Virus record (IMG/VR): IMGVR_UViG_3300045742_000025
Coordinates: 1-22,740 of that record
DNA length: 22,740 bases
Source of the DNA: a virus
Strand: one strand, 5' to 3'
Shown: positions 7,157 to 15,516 of the stretch, one piece after another
Layout: each line of letters opens with the position of its first letter
Numbering within the stretch: the first letter of the stretch is position 1
Made by a program: the position numbers and the translations under genes
The notes under the pieces: generated by a model
The model's input: the letters and a program-made list of their open reading frames with translations, nothing else
Database searches by the model: none
What the model was told of the DNA's origin: nothing

Positions 7157-9094
7157 CTATACTGTCGCTTCTGTTACAGAATTCCTGTCTAACTCTTGCG
7201 CACTTGTTACGTTTGAAGCTACTACATAAGCCTGTATTGGTTGTCTTTCAGTTGCTAAACTTTCAGCTATTTGGTTGCTTCCTGTGCCTTGTACTAAATT
7301 AAAACTTGGAGCAGAAGCACCACCGCCTCCACTTGGTAAACTACCCCCTTGCGCTGACTTACTTCCAGAAGTTATGTCTTTAATTGCCTTTGCTGCACCT
7401 GCAACACTTCCAGCTATACCCAATGCGGCCGCTGCTGTATTTATACCTACAAAAGGTTGCCCTCCTGTCAATGGAGAGGCTGCTGCTGCTTTTGCGTTTG
7501 CTACTGCTGTATTAGATATTATTTTTGAAACACCCTCTACTTGCTCTCTTACAACATTTGCAATAGCTAAACCTTTTGCTAAATCACTTCCTTTTTTAGC
7601 TAAATTAGATAGTAAGTTTGTAGTGTTATCAAACAACTCATATTTAGCTTGCTCTACGCTTTCTTGAAATTTAAGCTGTTGCTCTGCTGCTTCCTTGTCT
7701 TTAGCTGCGTTTTTTTCTCTTGCTACTTGCGCTACCTTTTCAAGTTCTTCTTCTGTTAATTTAGCGTAATATTCTTTTAACTCGTATTTCTCTAATTCGG
7801 TAGCGTTTAATGCTTCTAATTCTGCTAATGCTCTTTCTTCTTGTCTTGCTATTTTTTGTAATTGTGTAACATCTTCTAAATCTTCAATTTTTTGAGCGTA
7901 AGTTTTTTGTAAATCCTCAATAGCTTTAATCCTCTTTTTTTCATCTTCTATTTCTTTTTTAATAGCTTCTTCTTTAGCTTTCTGCTCTTCTTCTATTTGC
8001 TTTTTCTTTGCATCTGTTGATGCTTTGTATATTGCTTGTTCTTCTAATTGTAAGGATTGAATTGTGGCTGTTAATCTTCTTTGACCTTGAAGCCTTGATG
8101 TGTTTAATTGAATTACTTTTGCTTTTGCTTCTTCTTCTGCTTTTAACGCCTCTTTATTTGATTTAGAAAGTTTATTTTCTTCAATTATTGCATCACGTCT
8201 TAATATTGCCGTTTTTATTTCTTGATTTGTAATATCTTCTTCAATTTTAGACGCCTCTTTTAAAAATTTTATACGTTCAGAAGCACTAAATTTATCTCTT
8301 AATAATGCTTTTTCTCTTAATATTGCTATTTTTTCATCAGCCTCTGCACGTTTAACAATTAAGTTTCTTTCGGTTGTATCTGCTTGCGCTCTCTTATCTG
8401 CTATTTGTGCTGCTATTTTTGCCTCACGTTCTAATTCTGCAATAAATTCTTTAGTTTTATTAGTTGCATTTTCTAAACTTGTAGATATACTATTAACTCC
8501 TAAAGTTACTTTTGCAGTTGCATCAGCAGCTACTTTTGCGGCTTCTGAAAAATTACCCTCAAATAATAACTTAACAGCCTTGCCTAAATTTGGGATAAGT
8601 TCCAAAAGACCGTTTAACCTGTTTGTTATATTTTCCTTTATAAGATTTGCAAAGTCTTTAATTGCTTTTTGTGGATTTTCAAAAACAGAAATAACAAGCT
8701 CTCCAAAATCAGACAATATGTCTATTAAGTTGCCGGTTACCGAACCGATAACGCCCATTATTTTAGCAAACTTATTCTGCCCCTCTTCGCTTGATTTAAA
8801 GGCAGCGGTTACAGCTGCTATTGTTAGTAATAACAAACCCAAACCACTTAAAGCAATAGCCGCACCTATTCCCCTAAACCCTCCAGCTACTGCCCCAAGA
8901 GAAGAGGTTAATCCTTTTAGTTTAGTTATTGCTCCGCCAGTCATTTTGTCAATACTACCCATTAAACCAGATGTTGCTTGTGAGCTTTGGTCAACTTCTT
9001 TTTTTGTTGATTTAATGGAGCTGTTAAGATTGTCAACATTTTTAACTGCTCCAGAAGTATTAACTTTAATTTCTATTTCTTTAGTGATTGCCAT
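7157..9094 (-). CDS. Tail tape measure protein
   Basis: This 645-residue protein is the longest coiled-coil gene of the window. Residues 66-98 form a hydrophobic, Gly-rich segment, followed by a second less hydrophobic region. Residues 210-480 are a long coiled coil dominated by Glu, Lys, Ala and Gln. The C-terminus is Gly/Ser-rich with LSNLAKKGSDLAKGLAIANV and IAGSVAGAAKAIKDITSG. These features fit a tape measure protein, which sets tail length and is released during DNA injection. By the usual rule of about 0.15 nm per residue, the tail would be close to 100 nm. The start codon overlaps the stop of the small upstream gene as TAATG. Identity is well supported. Confidence 0.85.
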   Translation of the reverse strand: MAITKEIEIKVNTSGAVKNVDNLNSSIKSTKKEVDQSSQATSGLMGSIDKMTGGAITKLKGLTSSLGAVAGGFRGIGAAIALSGLGLLLLTIAAVTAAFKSSEEGQNKFAKIMGVIGSVTGNLIDILSDFGELVISVFENPQKAIKDFANLIKENITNRLNGLLELIPNLGKAVKLLFEGNFSEAAKVAADATAKVTLGVNSISTSLENATNKTKEFIAELEREAKIAAQIADKRAQADTTERNLIVKRAEADEKIAILREKALLRDKFSASERIKFLKEASKIEEDITNQEIKTAILRRDAIIEENKLSKSNKEALKAEEEAKAKVIQLNTSRLQGQRRLTATIQSLQLEEQAIYKASTDAKKKQIEEEQKAKEEAIKKEIEDEKKRIKAIEDLQKTYAQKIEDLEDVTQLQKIARQEERALAELEALNATELEKYELKEYYAKLTEEELEKVAQVAREKNAAKDKEAAEQQLKFQESVEQAKYELFDNTTNLLSNLAKKGSDLAKGLAIANVVREQVEGVSKIISNTAVANAKAAAASPLTGGQPFVGINTAAAALGIAGSVAGAAKAIKDITSGSKSAQGGSLPSGGGGASAPSFNLVQGTGSNQIAESLATERQPIQAYVVASNVTSAQELDRNSVTEATV

Positions 9095-9240
9095 TATTTA
9101 GCTTTTAAAATCCTTTTAATTTTTCTTTTAGCACCTTTCCAATTGGTTACGAGTTCGTGTTTGCCTTTTGCAATTTCTGTATATTTTCCTGCTCCGTAAA
9201 ACTCGTTACTTTGTAGTGTCTTTATTATTTCTGATATCAT
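9094..9240 (-). CDS. Small basic protein coupled to the tape measure gene
   Basis: A 48-residue frame (start MISEIIKTLQSNEFYGAGKY) fills the gap between two tail genes. Its ATG overlaps the stop of the upstream gene as TAATG, and its stop overlaps the tape measure ATG the same way. The C-terminus is strongly basic (WKGAKRKIKRILKAK), and the N-terminal half is helical. Both overlaps make it very likely to be translated. I do not recognise a family. Location directly before the tape measure gene suggests a tail assembly factor, but this is inferred from position alone. Confidence 0.7.
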   Translation of the reverse strand: MISEIIKTLQSNEFYGAGKYTEIAKGKHELVTNWKGAKRKIKRILKAK

Positions 9241-9815
9241 TATCTTGCTTTGTGTGTTCGTGTAATTACATAACGTATGTCGTAAATGTCTATATCTTCA
9301 TTGTCAGCCGAAACCATAACCATACCACCGTTAGCCTCCCAAGTGTTTAAAGTATAAGCGTTAAAAGAACTTAAATAATAATGTTCAACTCCACTACCTT
9401 TTGATAAAACAAAATCTCTTACATAAATAGCACCAACTGCACCACCTATATCAATGTATAAACTTAATCTTGGACTTGCTCCTGCTCCTGTTGGCTTACA
9501 TTTAAACTCAATAGTTATATTAATTCCATCCCCATTTCTACCTGTTATTACCGAACCATCATAAAAAGTTGTAATATCTATTGGTTTTTGAGTTTCAAGA
9601 ACTGTACCCTTGTTGTTTGGTAAAGCAACTGCTGCCGCTCCATCAACTACTGAAAATGGACTACCTACTGTGTATGTTGTATCTACATAATCACCCCAAC
9701 CTGTTGCACCATAAATCTCATCAAAATTTTCGTTTGTTTTTGTAAACGCTGTTCTTAATGGGTCTCCTGTTCCATCGTTTGCGCTTGCTCCTATTCCTAT
9801 TGTTTGTTGTGCCAT
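9240..9815 (-). CDS. Tail/baseplate structural protein
   Basis: The 191-residue protein starts with IGIGASANDGTGDPLRTAFT and continues KTNENFDEIY. This well-known N-terminal pattern (IGxGxxxNDGTGDPLRxAFxKxNxNFxELY) occurs on many phage tail-fibre and baseplate proteins, where it probably attaches the chain to the virion. The remainder is beta-rich and compatible with a surface-exposed jelly-roll-like fold. It follows the large tail protein at a 2-nt gap and overlaps the small gene before the tape measure. It probably contributes to host recognition or tail-tip structure; the N-terminal motif is seen directly, the role is inferred. Confidence 0.7.
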   Translation of the reverse strand: MAQQTIGIGASANDGTGDPLRTAFTKTNENFDEIYGATGWGDYVDTTYTVGSPFSVVDGAAAVALPNNKGTVLETQKPIDITTFYDGSVITGRNGDGINITIEFKCKPTGAGASPRLSLYIDIGGAVGAIYVRDFVLSKGSGVEHYYLSSFNAYTLNTWEANGGMVMVSADNEDIDIYDIRYVITRTHKAR

Positions 9816-9817
9816 AT

Positions 9818-12130
9818 CTAAATTGAATTATCTGCTGTTATTATATTGTTATCTGATGTTATTACGTTGTTGTCTGCTGTTACTACTGCGCCGTCTGTTT
9901 GATTTAAAGTAACTAAAATTGTTTGCAAAGTTTCTGTATTTTGTACTTCACATTGCATAACTCTTAAACTACCTGTTAAATTTTGGTCAAAAGCAAAGTA
10001 AACATTATTTCCTGTGCTTGTTACCGTTATCCAAGAAGTACCGAAACCTGTATCTATTTTATTAAAACTAAAATTACCCCCATTTGTTACATAAATACTT
10101 TCTGTTTGTTCTGCATAGTTTACGGTTATTGTTGTTCTATCTGCATTGAAACCATTTAAAGTATTGTCAAAAGAATTAATTAAATTTAAAGTTGTTTTAC
10201 CGCTTAATAAATTAAAAGTATAGTTTTCAATTCTGTAATAGTTATTTTCTATTTGTATAACATCGTTTAAACCCATTTTTAATTGAAGTCTTAAAGGCAT
10301 AACCGCCTCGTATTTAAAACTCCTTTTCTTAATGTTAAACACCGAAGTAATATAACTACTATAATAATTTGAATATAAAGTATTATTTATGATATTACCA
10401 TCCCACTCGTTAAACTCCTTGCCGAAAATCGTACTAAATTGAGGACTTTCAAAACCCAAAGTGTGACTTGGTACATTTATACTCGTTGTTAATTCTTCTT
10501 TCGCTCCTACGTCATTAATAAAGCCTATTGTTTTACTTCCAATAGATACATTTTGATTGTAAAATATATGCGGTTTAGGGTTTACGCCCTCAATACTTTC
10601 GTCAAATATTCCAGCATACATTATATTAGTATTACTATTGTCGCTAATATCTAACAACCTTTCGTAAACAACTTGTTCAAATGGTAATGCAACCTCAAAA
10701 CTTTCACCGTCTAATTGGTTGCCGTCTTCATCTTCTAAAATTAACTCCTCATCTCCATAACCTTGCCCTGTATTCTTTTCGAATTGCGTATTTAAAAGCG
10801 TTGTAGGTTCTTGAAATTTAAAGTTAATAGGATTTAATAACTTACCCCTTTCAACGTCGTAATCATTAGCATTCACATAGTCTGTTAAGTCTATTAGTTT
10901 GCCCTCTGCGTAATAGTCGTTAATAGTATTTACATAGATTGTTCCGTTATCTTGCGCTATTACTATTAATTTAAACATCTGAAACAAACCTCTTAAAAAG
11001 TCCATTGTCTTAATCTTTGGTAAATTTGCACCTGTATTAAAAACTTGCGAAATACTGTTTACGCTTGCTGTTGTAACTTCGTAAGGTTCTGCAAAAGATT
11101 GTCTTGCTCTTATCGTTGCAGTGTAAGAAAAACTATCTGATGCTTCAATATAAAATTGAACTGAAAAATTACCTATAATAGTATTTTTAATAGTTTGAGA
11201 AGTACCTACATATTCATTACTTGTAAAATCTTCTCCATTGTTAAAAGTTTTTAATTTGTAAGGCACATTTTCAAAACCTACGCTTGGAACAATGTCAACA
11301 ATATAACCACCATTTGTAGAAACTAAATTTAAAGTATCTGTTGTTTGATTTACATAAACACTACTTCCGCCATTCCAATCTATTAATTGCGAAATACTAT
11401 TTACGTTTTGTGTCGCTTCTGTGTTTAAATATAAGTATAACTTGTTAAACTCTTCACGTCCGAAAAAATCCCTGCTAAAAGTTAAATTATATTTTGTTTC
11501 TATTGCTTCGATAATAGGCAATAAACTTATACTCGGTTTTAAATCGTTCCAAGTTACCCCAGTAGTTCCTCCACTATTAAAAGCTATGTTTGATAATGTA
11601 GGAGTTTGTACAGGGTCTGCTCCGTTTCCGTTGTAGTAATATTGTCGTTTACTAAATAAAGAATAAACTAATTCATTACTAAATAAGCCACTTGTTAAAC
11701 CTGTTTTTACATTTGTACTGTTATACTCGTGGTCGTAAGCCGATAGGTCTAATACGTTTAATTCATCGTTTTTAATAGTGTCTTTTAAGTTTACAGAATT
11801 ACCCCAAAATTGAATTGTATAAGCATAAGGATTACCACCTTTAACGCTTACCTTTTCAAGTCTGAACTTACCATATTTAAATGGCATACCATCTAATTCA
11901 ATGCGACCTCCTACTTTAGTACGTGCATCAAATGTATTATCAATATTAGCGTTGTAATAATGCTTAAATAGTATGTTGTTACTTTCACTTGCTGGAACTG
12001 TAAAACTCCTTGTAAAGTCTGTTAAATTCTTTGTAATGTCTGAAATACTTGCCACCTCGCTTTTAAGTTCGACGTTTTCAGTTTCAAACATTTCAAGTAA
12101 ACTATTACCTATGTATAATTGTACTTTCAT
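9818..12130 (-). CDS. Large tail / baseplate protein with a BACON-like C-terminus
   Basis: The N-terminal region of this 770-residue protein (SDITKNLTDFTRSFTVPASE, then FKHYYN and a KYGKFRLEKV segment) matches a conserved family of large tail proteins of Bacteroidetes phages. The middle is beta-rich and has no enzyme motif I recognise. The last ~110 residues contain GTSWITVTST and LTGSLRVMQCEV, like a BACON domain, which is usually linked to carbohydrate or mucin binding. They are followed by three copies of a [VI][VI]T[AS]DN[NS] repeat. It probably forms a tail-tip or baseplate component that contacts the host surface. It starts as TAATG with the upstream gene. Confidence 0.7.
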   Translation of the reverse strand: MKVQLYIGNSLLEMFETENVELKSEVASISDITKNLTDFTRSFTVPASESNNILFKHYYNANIDNTFDARTKVGGRIELDGMPFKYGKFRLEKVSVKGGNPYAYTIQFWGNSVNLKDTIKNDELNVLDLSAYDHEYNSTNVKTGLTSGLFSNELVYSLFSKRQYYYNGNGADPVQTPTLSNIAFNSGGTTGVTWNDLKPSISLLPIIEAIETKYNLTFSRDFFGREEFNKLYLYLNTEATQNVNSISQLIDWNGGSSVYVNQTTDTLNLVSTNGGYIVDIVPSVGFENVPYKLKTFNNGEDFTSNEYVGTSQTIKNTIIGNFSVQFYIEASDSFSYTATIRARQSFAEPYEVTTASVNSISQVFNTGANLPKIKTMDFLRGLFQMFKLIVIAQDNGTIYVNTINDYYAEGKLIDLTDYVNANDYDVERGKLLNPINFKFQEPTTLLNTQFEKNTGQGYGDEELILEDEDGNQLDGESFEVALPFEQVVYERLLDISDNSNTNIMYAGIFDESIEGVNPKPHIFYNQNVSIGSKTIGFINDVGAKEELTTSINVPSHTLGFESPQFSTIFGKEFNEWDGNIINNTLYSNYYSSYITSVFNIKKRSFKYEAVMPLRLQLKMGLNDVIQIENNYYRIENYTFNLLSGKTTLNLINSFDNTLNGFNADRTTITVNYAEQTESIYVTNGGNFSFNKIDTGFGTSWITVTSTGNNVYFAFDQNLTGSLRVMQCEVQNTETLQTILVTLNQTDGAVVTADNNVITSDNNIITADNSI
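9831..9893. repeat. Imperfect tandem 21-bp repeat at the 3' end of the large tail gene
   Basis: Three 21-bp units begin at 9831, 9852 and 9873, each with a TCTGCTGTTA-like or TCTGATGTTA-like start on the plus strand. They encode the seven-residue repeats at the C-terminus of the large tail protein. Repeat number could vary by slippage without shifting frame. Confidence 0.7.
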
Positions 12131-12708
12131 TAAATGCTGTTTAACTCATTAAATGCGTTCGTAAATTCTATTTCGTAATTTATTAACCTGTCTTTTTGCC
12201 TTGTCTTATATTCTAAAGATGAAGTTGTAATATTTAAAGGTGTGAAAATTCCGTTTTCAAACTTCCAAACTTTACGACTTAACAATAATTGCCTAAATGT
12301 TTCGTTCATTGCTTCATCTACAAAACCACTATTAACTTTAAACTTTGTTCTTGCTTGTACGTTGTATTTATTGTATTGATGGTTGCCTAAATTAGCTTGC
12401 CCTGTATTAGCTTGATACTCTTCGCTTGTTATACTTATGCTTTCGGTTTGTGATTTAAAGAAACTTAAAACTTGCTCTGCACCCTCTTTATTTTGAAAGA
12501 ATATATCAATAGGAGTATATCTACATTCGTCTTGAATTAACAAAGTAATTGTTTCTCCGTTGTATGTTATTTCAATATATTCGTCTGTTGGTGCTTCCGA
12601 CACGTCAACCCACATATACTTCACAAGCTCTGAACTGTTAAGGCTATCGCTAACATCCTCTGTAAAGTTAATCTCGTTACTTGGATAAGATATTACTGTT
12701 ATATTCAT
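12130..12708 (-). CDS. Conserved tail protein of Bacteroidetes phages
   Basis: The 192-residue protein has DECRYTPIDIFFQNKEGAEQVLSFF (in two parts, about residues 78-102), a conserved pattern in tail-gene neighbours of Bacteroidetes phages. The C-terminal part (FRQLLLSRKVWKFENG and KDRLINYEIEFTNAFNELNS) is also typical of that group. The gene is packed between two other tail genes with TAATG overlaps at both ends. It has no enzymatic motif or membrane segment. The most likely role is a tail-tip or minor tail structural protein; the assignment rests on recalled family patterns plus gene order. Confidence 0.6.
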   Translation of the reverse strand: MNITVISYPSNEINFTEDVSDSLNSSELVKYMWVDVSEAPTDEYIEITYNGETITLLIQDECRYTPIDIFFQNKEGAEQVLSFFKSQTESISITSEEYQANTGQANLGNHQYNKYNVQARTKFKVNSGFVDEAMNETFRQLLLSRKVWKFENGIFTPLNITTSSLEYKTRQKDRLINYEIEFTNAFNELNSI

Positions 12709-13472
12709 TACACTACTACGTTAAAAATGTTACTATAAATATTTACTGCATTGTCATTATCGTAAGCGAATAATTGCACATTATAAGTACCTGCAACTGT
12801 AGGCAAAGTAATATCAAAAGGACTAACTATTGTACTTTCAAAACCTACATTCCAAGAAACGTCGCCATCTAATTTATAACGATAATAAATAATATCTAAA
12901 TTACCGCTTTGAGAAAATGTTACTTCGTATTGGTCGCCCCCTAATGAAGTTATATTTGTAATTGTTAAAGTTGCTAATGTTACTGTTGTTTCTTCTATCT
13001 CGATAGGTAACACAAAAAAACCTTGCCTATTTACTTTAAATTCATTTCCACTTAAAAGAATTTTGTTTACAGGTGTTGTCGCATTTTCGCCATCCATTCC
13101 GTAAGAATAACCCTTTGACATTAAGACTGTGTTTTGTTCGCTTGGTGTCGTTGCATCTAATGGATTTGATGTTGTATAATAAACTTGCCATTTTACCCAT
13201 AGTTGATTGTTTCCGTTTATTAATTCTGTTGTGATTCCCTCTTGTTGTGTAAAGTTTATAAAATCACTTATCAAATTAGAAATATCTAACTTGTCATTAC
13301 CTACACTTGCAGTTGGGTTATTCTTTGTTATTTCAAAGCTTGCTTCTGTTGGTGGGTTTGACTTTTCGCCATTCCAAACGAATAACTGGAACGTATAACT
13401 TGTGCAGGTTAGACTTGTTAAAGGACTAACAAAAGGAATATAAACGTAATATGGTGTTAAACTCTTAATCAT
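12708..13472 (-). CDS. Tail protein with a C-terminal Ig-like region
   Basis: I prefer the ATG at 13472 (protein MIKSLTPYYVYIPFVSP..., 254 residues). It leaves a 13-nt gap to the upstream gene and begins at the conserved-looking part. A start at 13502 would add ten residues and overlap the upstream gene by 17 nt. The N-terminal region (SYTFQLFVWNG) is typical of this family of phage tail proteins. The C-terminal part (about residues 170-254) is a beta-sandwich-like region (LGGDQYEVTFSQSG, YNVQLFAYDNDNAVNIYS) resembling an Ig or fibronectin-like domain. It overlaps the next gene as TAATG. It probably belongs to the tail tip or adhesion apparatus. Confidence 0.6.
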   Translation of the reverse strand: MIKSLTPYYVYIPFVSPLTSLTCTSYTFQLFVWNGEKSNPPTEASFEITKNNPTASVGNDKLDISNLISDFINFTQQEGITTELINGNNQLWVKWQVYYTTSNPLDATTPSEQNTVLMSKGYSYGMDGENATTPVNKILLSGNEFKVNRQGFFVLPIEIEETTVTLATLTITNITSLGGDQYEVTFSQSGNLDIIYYRYKLDGDVSWNVGFESTIVSPFDITLPTVAGTYNVQLFAYDNDNAVNIYSNIFNVVV

Positions 13473-13485
13473 TATTATTATTTTA

Positions 13486-13998
13486 TTAAGTTGTAAAGTC
13501 AAGGAAGTCGTCTAAATCTAAACCGAAAGCTTCAACTATTTTATCTGGTAATCTTTTAAACGCATCTTCAAAAGGTTTAGTAAAAAAGTTTGTTGTTTCA
13601 AGTCCTTTATTCCAAATAGAATTACGAATTAAAAACGCTGTACTTTTGTAACTCATAAACCGACCGCTTTTTCTATCCTTAAATTGTATGCGTTTTCTTT
13701 GTACCCACTTATCAACACCCTCTGTTAAACCTCCTTTTCTACCTGTACCTGTTCCAAACTTATAAGGACTATTCGGTGCTTTTCTTGAGCTACTAACACC
13801 TTTAACCCCTTTATCAATAAACTTACCGTGTTCATCCATAACGAAAGACAAACTAAAACTATTCTTTGAAACTTCTAACTTGTAATCAATAGAGTTGTAA
13901 AGTCCTTTAGTATCGTTTTTCTTCTTCTTCGTTAAGTTAGTTCGACTTTGTTTTTTAATATAGTCCCCAAACTTTTTAAGTTCTAATTTGACTGACAT
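13486..13998 (-). CDS. HK97 gp10-like tail completion protein
   Basis: The 170-residue basic protein contains EHGKFIDKGVKGVSSSRKAP followed by GTGTGRKGG and KWVQRKRIQFKD. These features are typical of gp10-like head-tail joining or tail completion proteins of Bacteroidetes phages. The central GKFIDKGVKG segment is the most diagnostic. The protein would help close the tail tube or connect it with the head. It follows the tail-terminator-like gene, though the plus-strand membrane gene at 14046-14246 intervenes. I see no phage-type promoter at its start, so it is likely transcribed with its upstream tail neighbours. Confidence 0.65.
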   Translation of the reverse strand: MSVKLELKKFGDYIKKQSRTNLTKKKKNDTKGLYNSIDYKLEVSKNSFSLSFVMDEHGKFIDKGVKGVSSSRKAPNSPYKFGTGTGRKGGLTEGVDKWVQRKRIQFKDRKSGRFMSYKSTAFLIRNSIWNKGLETTNFFTKPFEDAFKRLPDKIVEAFGLDLDDFLDFTT

Positions 13999-14045
13999 TC
14001 AATATTTTTTTTGTACATTTGTTTTAACCTTATAAATTATAAACT

Positions 14046-14246
14046 ATGTATTTATTTATTTCTTTACTATCATTATGTTTAATTATATTATTAAATTTTC
14101 TTTATGAGTTTTTAATTGCCTTTATGCGATTAGGAGAAACTCACGAAAAAATAAATGATATAATATACTTTATTTTATTTACTTCTTGTTTTTTGTGGGC
14201 TTCTGTATTTTTATCATATATTATTTACTTTTTAATTTCTAATTAG
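14046..14246 (+). CDS. Small membrane protein, probable moron
   Basis: The 66-residue product has two clear hydrophobic segments (about residues 2-20 and 40-63) with a short charged loop between them (RLGETHEKIND). It is probably an inner membrane hairpin protein. It lies on the plus strand within the leftward tail operon, overlaps the 3' end of the tail-terminator-like gene by 8 nt, and nothing close to a canonical promoter is visible beyond AT-rich upstream sequence. The strong hydrophobic periodicity argues against chance. Small membrane proteins in phages often serve superinfection exclusion or lysis; this one could do either, but there is no direct evidence. The gene call itself is moderately supported. 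Confidence 0.5.
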   Translation: MYLFISLLSLCLIILLNFLYEFLIAFMRLGETHEKINDIIYFILFTSCFLWASVFLSYIIYFLISN

Positions 14247-14706
14247 ACTGACATAAATTTAAAGTTGTGTTTGGTAATTCAATAGTTGTAGTCAACGCCC
14301 AACCGTCTAAAATGTTTTTTTCGTCATAAATCAAAGGTTCTAAACTTGGGTCTGATGTTACACTAATATTATTATCGTCAAAATCTCTATAAATAGTTGT
14401 CCACATTCTATTTAAAACCGCAAGCGTTTCGTTTAAATTATCAACTTCATTATCATTTTTCCAAAACTTATCAATAACTACTTCCTTGTTAATATCTCTT
14501 TGCGCTAAACATCTTATATCTAAATTAAAAGATACTGTTTGTCCGTTGCTAAAATTAGCACCTGTAATAGCGATATTAACTAATGGATAGATATTTGTTT
14601 TATTAATATCTAATTCACTAATTTCGCCCTGCTTAACAGTATTAACAAAGCTATCATTTTCTGCTAACTGCTTTAAATATATTAGCACTTCTGTATATTG
14701 GTTCAT
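14239..14706 (-). CDS. Tail terminator-like protein
   Basis: The 155-residue protein has an N-terminal helical region (MNQYTEVLIYLKQLAEN), a central alternating beta pattern, and a C-terminus LDGWALTTTIELPNTTLNLC that is a recurring ending in minor tail proteins of Bacteroidetes phages. Its size and place before a gp10-like protein match tail terminator proteins, which cap the tail tube. The start is 1 nt beyond the stop of the frameshift extension, so its translation is probably coupled to it. The assignment rests on recalled sequence pattern and gene order. Confidence 0.55.
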   Translation of the reverse strand: MNQYTEVLIYLKQLAENDSFVNTVKQGEISELDINKTNIYPLVNIAITGANFSNGQTVSFNLDIRCLAQRDINKEVVIDKFWKNDNEVDNLNETLAVLNRMWTTIYRDFDDNNISVTSDPSLEPLIYDEKNILDGWALTTTIELPNTTLNLCQSN

Positions 14707-14707
14707 C

Positions 14708-14977
14708 TTACAATTGTGTTACGTTTGCGTTTGCTCCTTTTTTCATAATAGTAGCCTTTAAATTTTGTTTGTCTATCTTGTGAGCTAAAAATATATGCAC
14801 CTCGTGTACGTTCATTTTTAAAACCTTATCAATTTTTAATATATTACCCTTTGCAATTTCAGAAATAGTAGCATACCAACCCCACTTGCTGAAATAATCA
14901 CTTGCTACTTTACCTTCTTTTGTTCCTCCAGAATAGATTTCTGGATATAATTCTGTAATTCTATTGACAAATTGATA
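14708..14977 (-). CDS. -1 frameshift extension of the upstream chaperone-like gene
   Basis: The frame from 14977 to the TAA at 14708-14710 encodes 89 residues with clear protein-like features: KWGWYATISEIAKG, ILKIDKVLKMNVHEVHIFLA and a basic end. The frame has no ATG in its first part, and its first possible in-frame ATG lies well inside this conserved segment. Upstream it is closed by a stop shortly before the T9 run. It lies in the -1 frame relative to the gene at 14905-15516, beginning right at a run of nine T. The simplest reading is a programmed -1 shift giving a fusion of about 269 residues (180 shared + 89), like the G/GT tail assembly chaperones of lambda. A true frameshift mutation or a homopolymer error would look the same. 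Confidence 0.7.
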   Translation of the reverse strand, partial: YQFVNRITELYPEIYSGGTKEGKVASDYFSKWGWYATISEIAKGNILKIDKVLKMNVHEVHIFLAHKIDKQNLKATIMKKGANANVTQL

Positions 14978-15516
14978 AAAAAAAACAACCCACCGTCAAC
15001 AACTGACAAAGGCATCTTTAACATTACGTCTTTATATTGTTTACTTCCGTTATATTCTGCTATTTCGTAATTACCAAACGCATCTTTTTTAGTGATAGGT
15101 CTAAATAATACACACATTAACTTATGTAAATCTTCTGTTTTATTCGCTGCATTACTTGCATCTACAAACTCGCCAATATTTAAACCATCTAACGCTTCTA
15201 AAAAATGAACCTCTTGCGTTGATATATTATTTAAGTTAGGAATAAAACCAAACTCTACACCATCAATTTTAAAAGTAGGTTTAAATTCTGCCTGTTCGTT
15301 TAATGCGTTGTTAATTTGCGATAAACAAAACTCAAAATCTATCTGACTAACTTTAGAAGTTTGATTGTATGTCAAAGGCGTAAACAATTCTAAAACACGT
15401 CTATTGAAAGTATAAACATCTATTTCATTAGCTTCGTAACTTTGATATAGTGATGCGTACTTAATATACTGCTCTAATGTTATTTCGTTTTTATTCTCTG
15501 GTAATTTAATCTTCAT
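14905..15516 (-). CDS. Tail assembly chaperone-like protein (zero-frame product)
   Basis: The 203-residue product contains FKPTFKIDGVEFGFIPNLNN, HKLMCVLFRPITKKDAFGNY and YKDVMLKMPLSVVDGGLFFF. It is read from a leaderless-type promoter (15522-15552), with the ATG 5 nt downstream of the -7 box. It is the first gene after the terminase, and its last 23 residues overlap the -1 frame extension. A short product followed by a frameshifted longer form is the hallmark of tail assembly chaperones, which load onto the tape measure. Here the tape measure lies several genes further on, unlike lambda. Function is inferred from this architecture; no catalytic motif is seen. Confidence 0.6.
   Translation of the reverse strand: MKIKLPENKNEITLEQYIKYASLYQSYEANEIDVYTFNRRVLELFTPLTYNQTSKVSQIDFEFCLSQINNALNEQAEFKPTFKIDGVEFGFIPNLNNISTQEVHFLEALDGLNIGEFVDASNAANKTEDLHKLMCVLFRPITKKDAFGNYEIAEYNGSKQYKDVMLKMPLSVVDGGLFFFINLSIELQNYIQKSILEEQKKVK
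14977..14985 (-). other. Slippery T9 run for a -1 frameshift
   Basis: Nine consecutive T on the minus strand are read in the zero frame as TTT TTT TTT, followed by ATC. A -1 slip on T TTT TTT keeps full codon-anticodon pairing and continues as TAT CAA TTT into the 89-residue extension. A 6-bp hairpin (CCAGAA/TTCTGG, 14928-14944) lies about 32 nt downstream, which is further than usual for a stimulatory structure. Confidence 0.65.

Noticed and set aside
7275-7667. Open frame of 130 residues on the plus strand across the 3' end of the tape measure gene
   Set aside because: It is antisense to a well-supported tape measure protein, is rich in Pro and Ala as expected for the reverse of an Ala/Gly-rich gene, and has no start context or partner.
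8580-9101. Open frame of 173 residues on the plus strand across the 5' end of the tape measure gene
   Set aside because: Same reasoning: it mirrors the coding strand composition and lies wholly within a real gene.
14928-14944. Hairpin as the stimulatory structure for the frameshift
   Set aside because: It lies about 32 nt past the slippery run, well beyond the usual 5-9 nt, so I do not rely on it.
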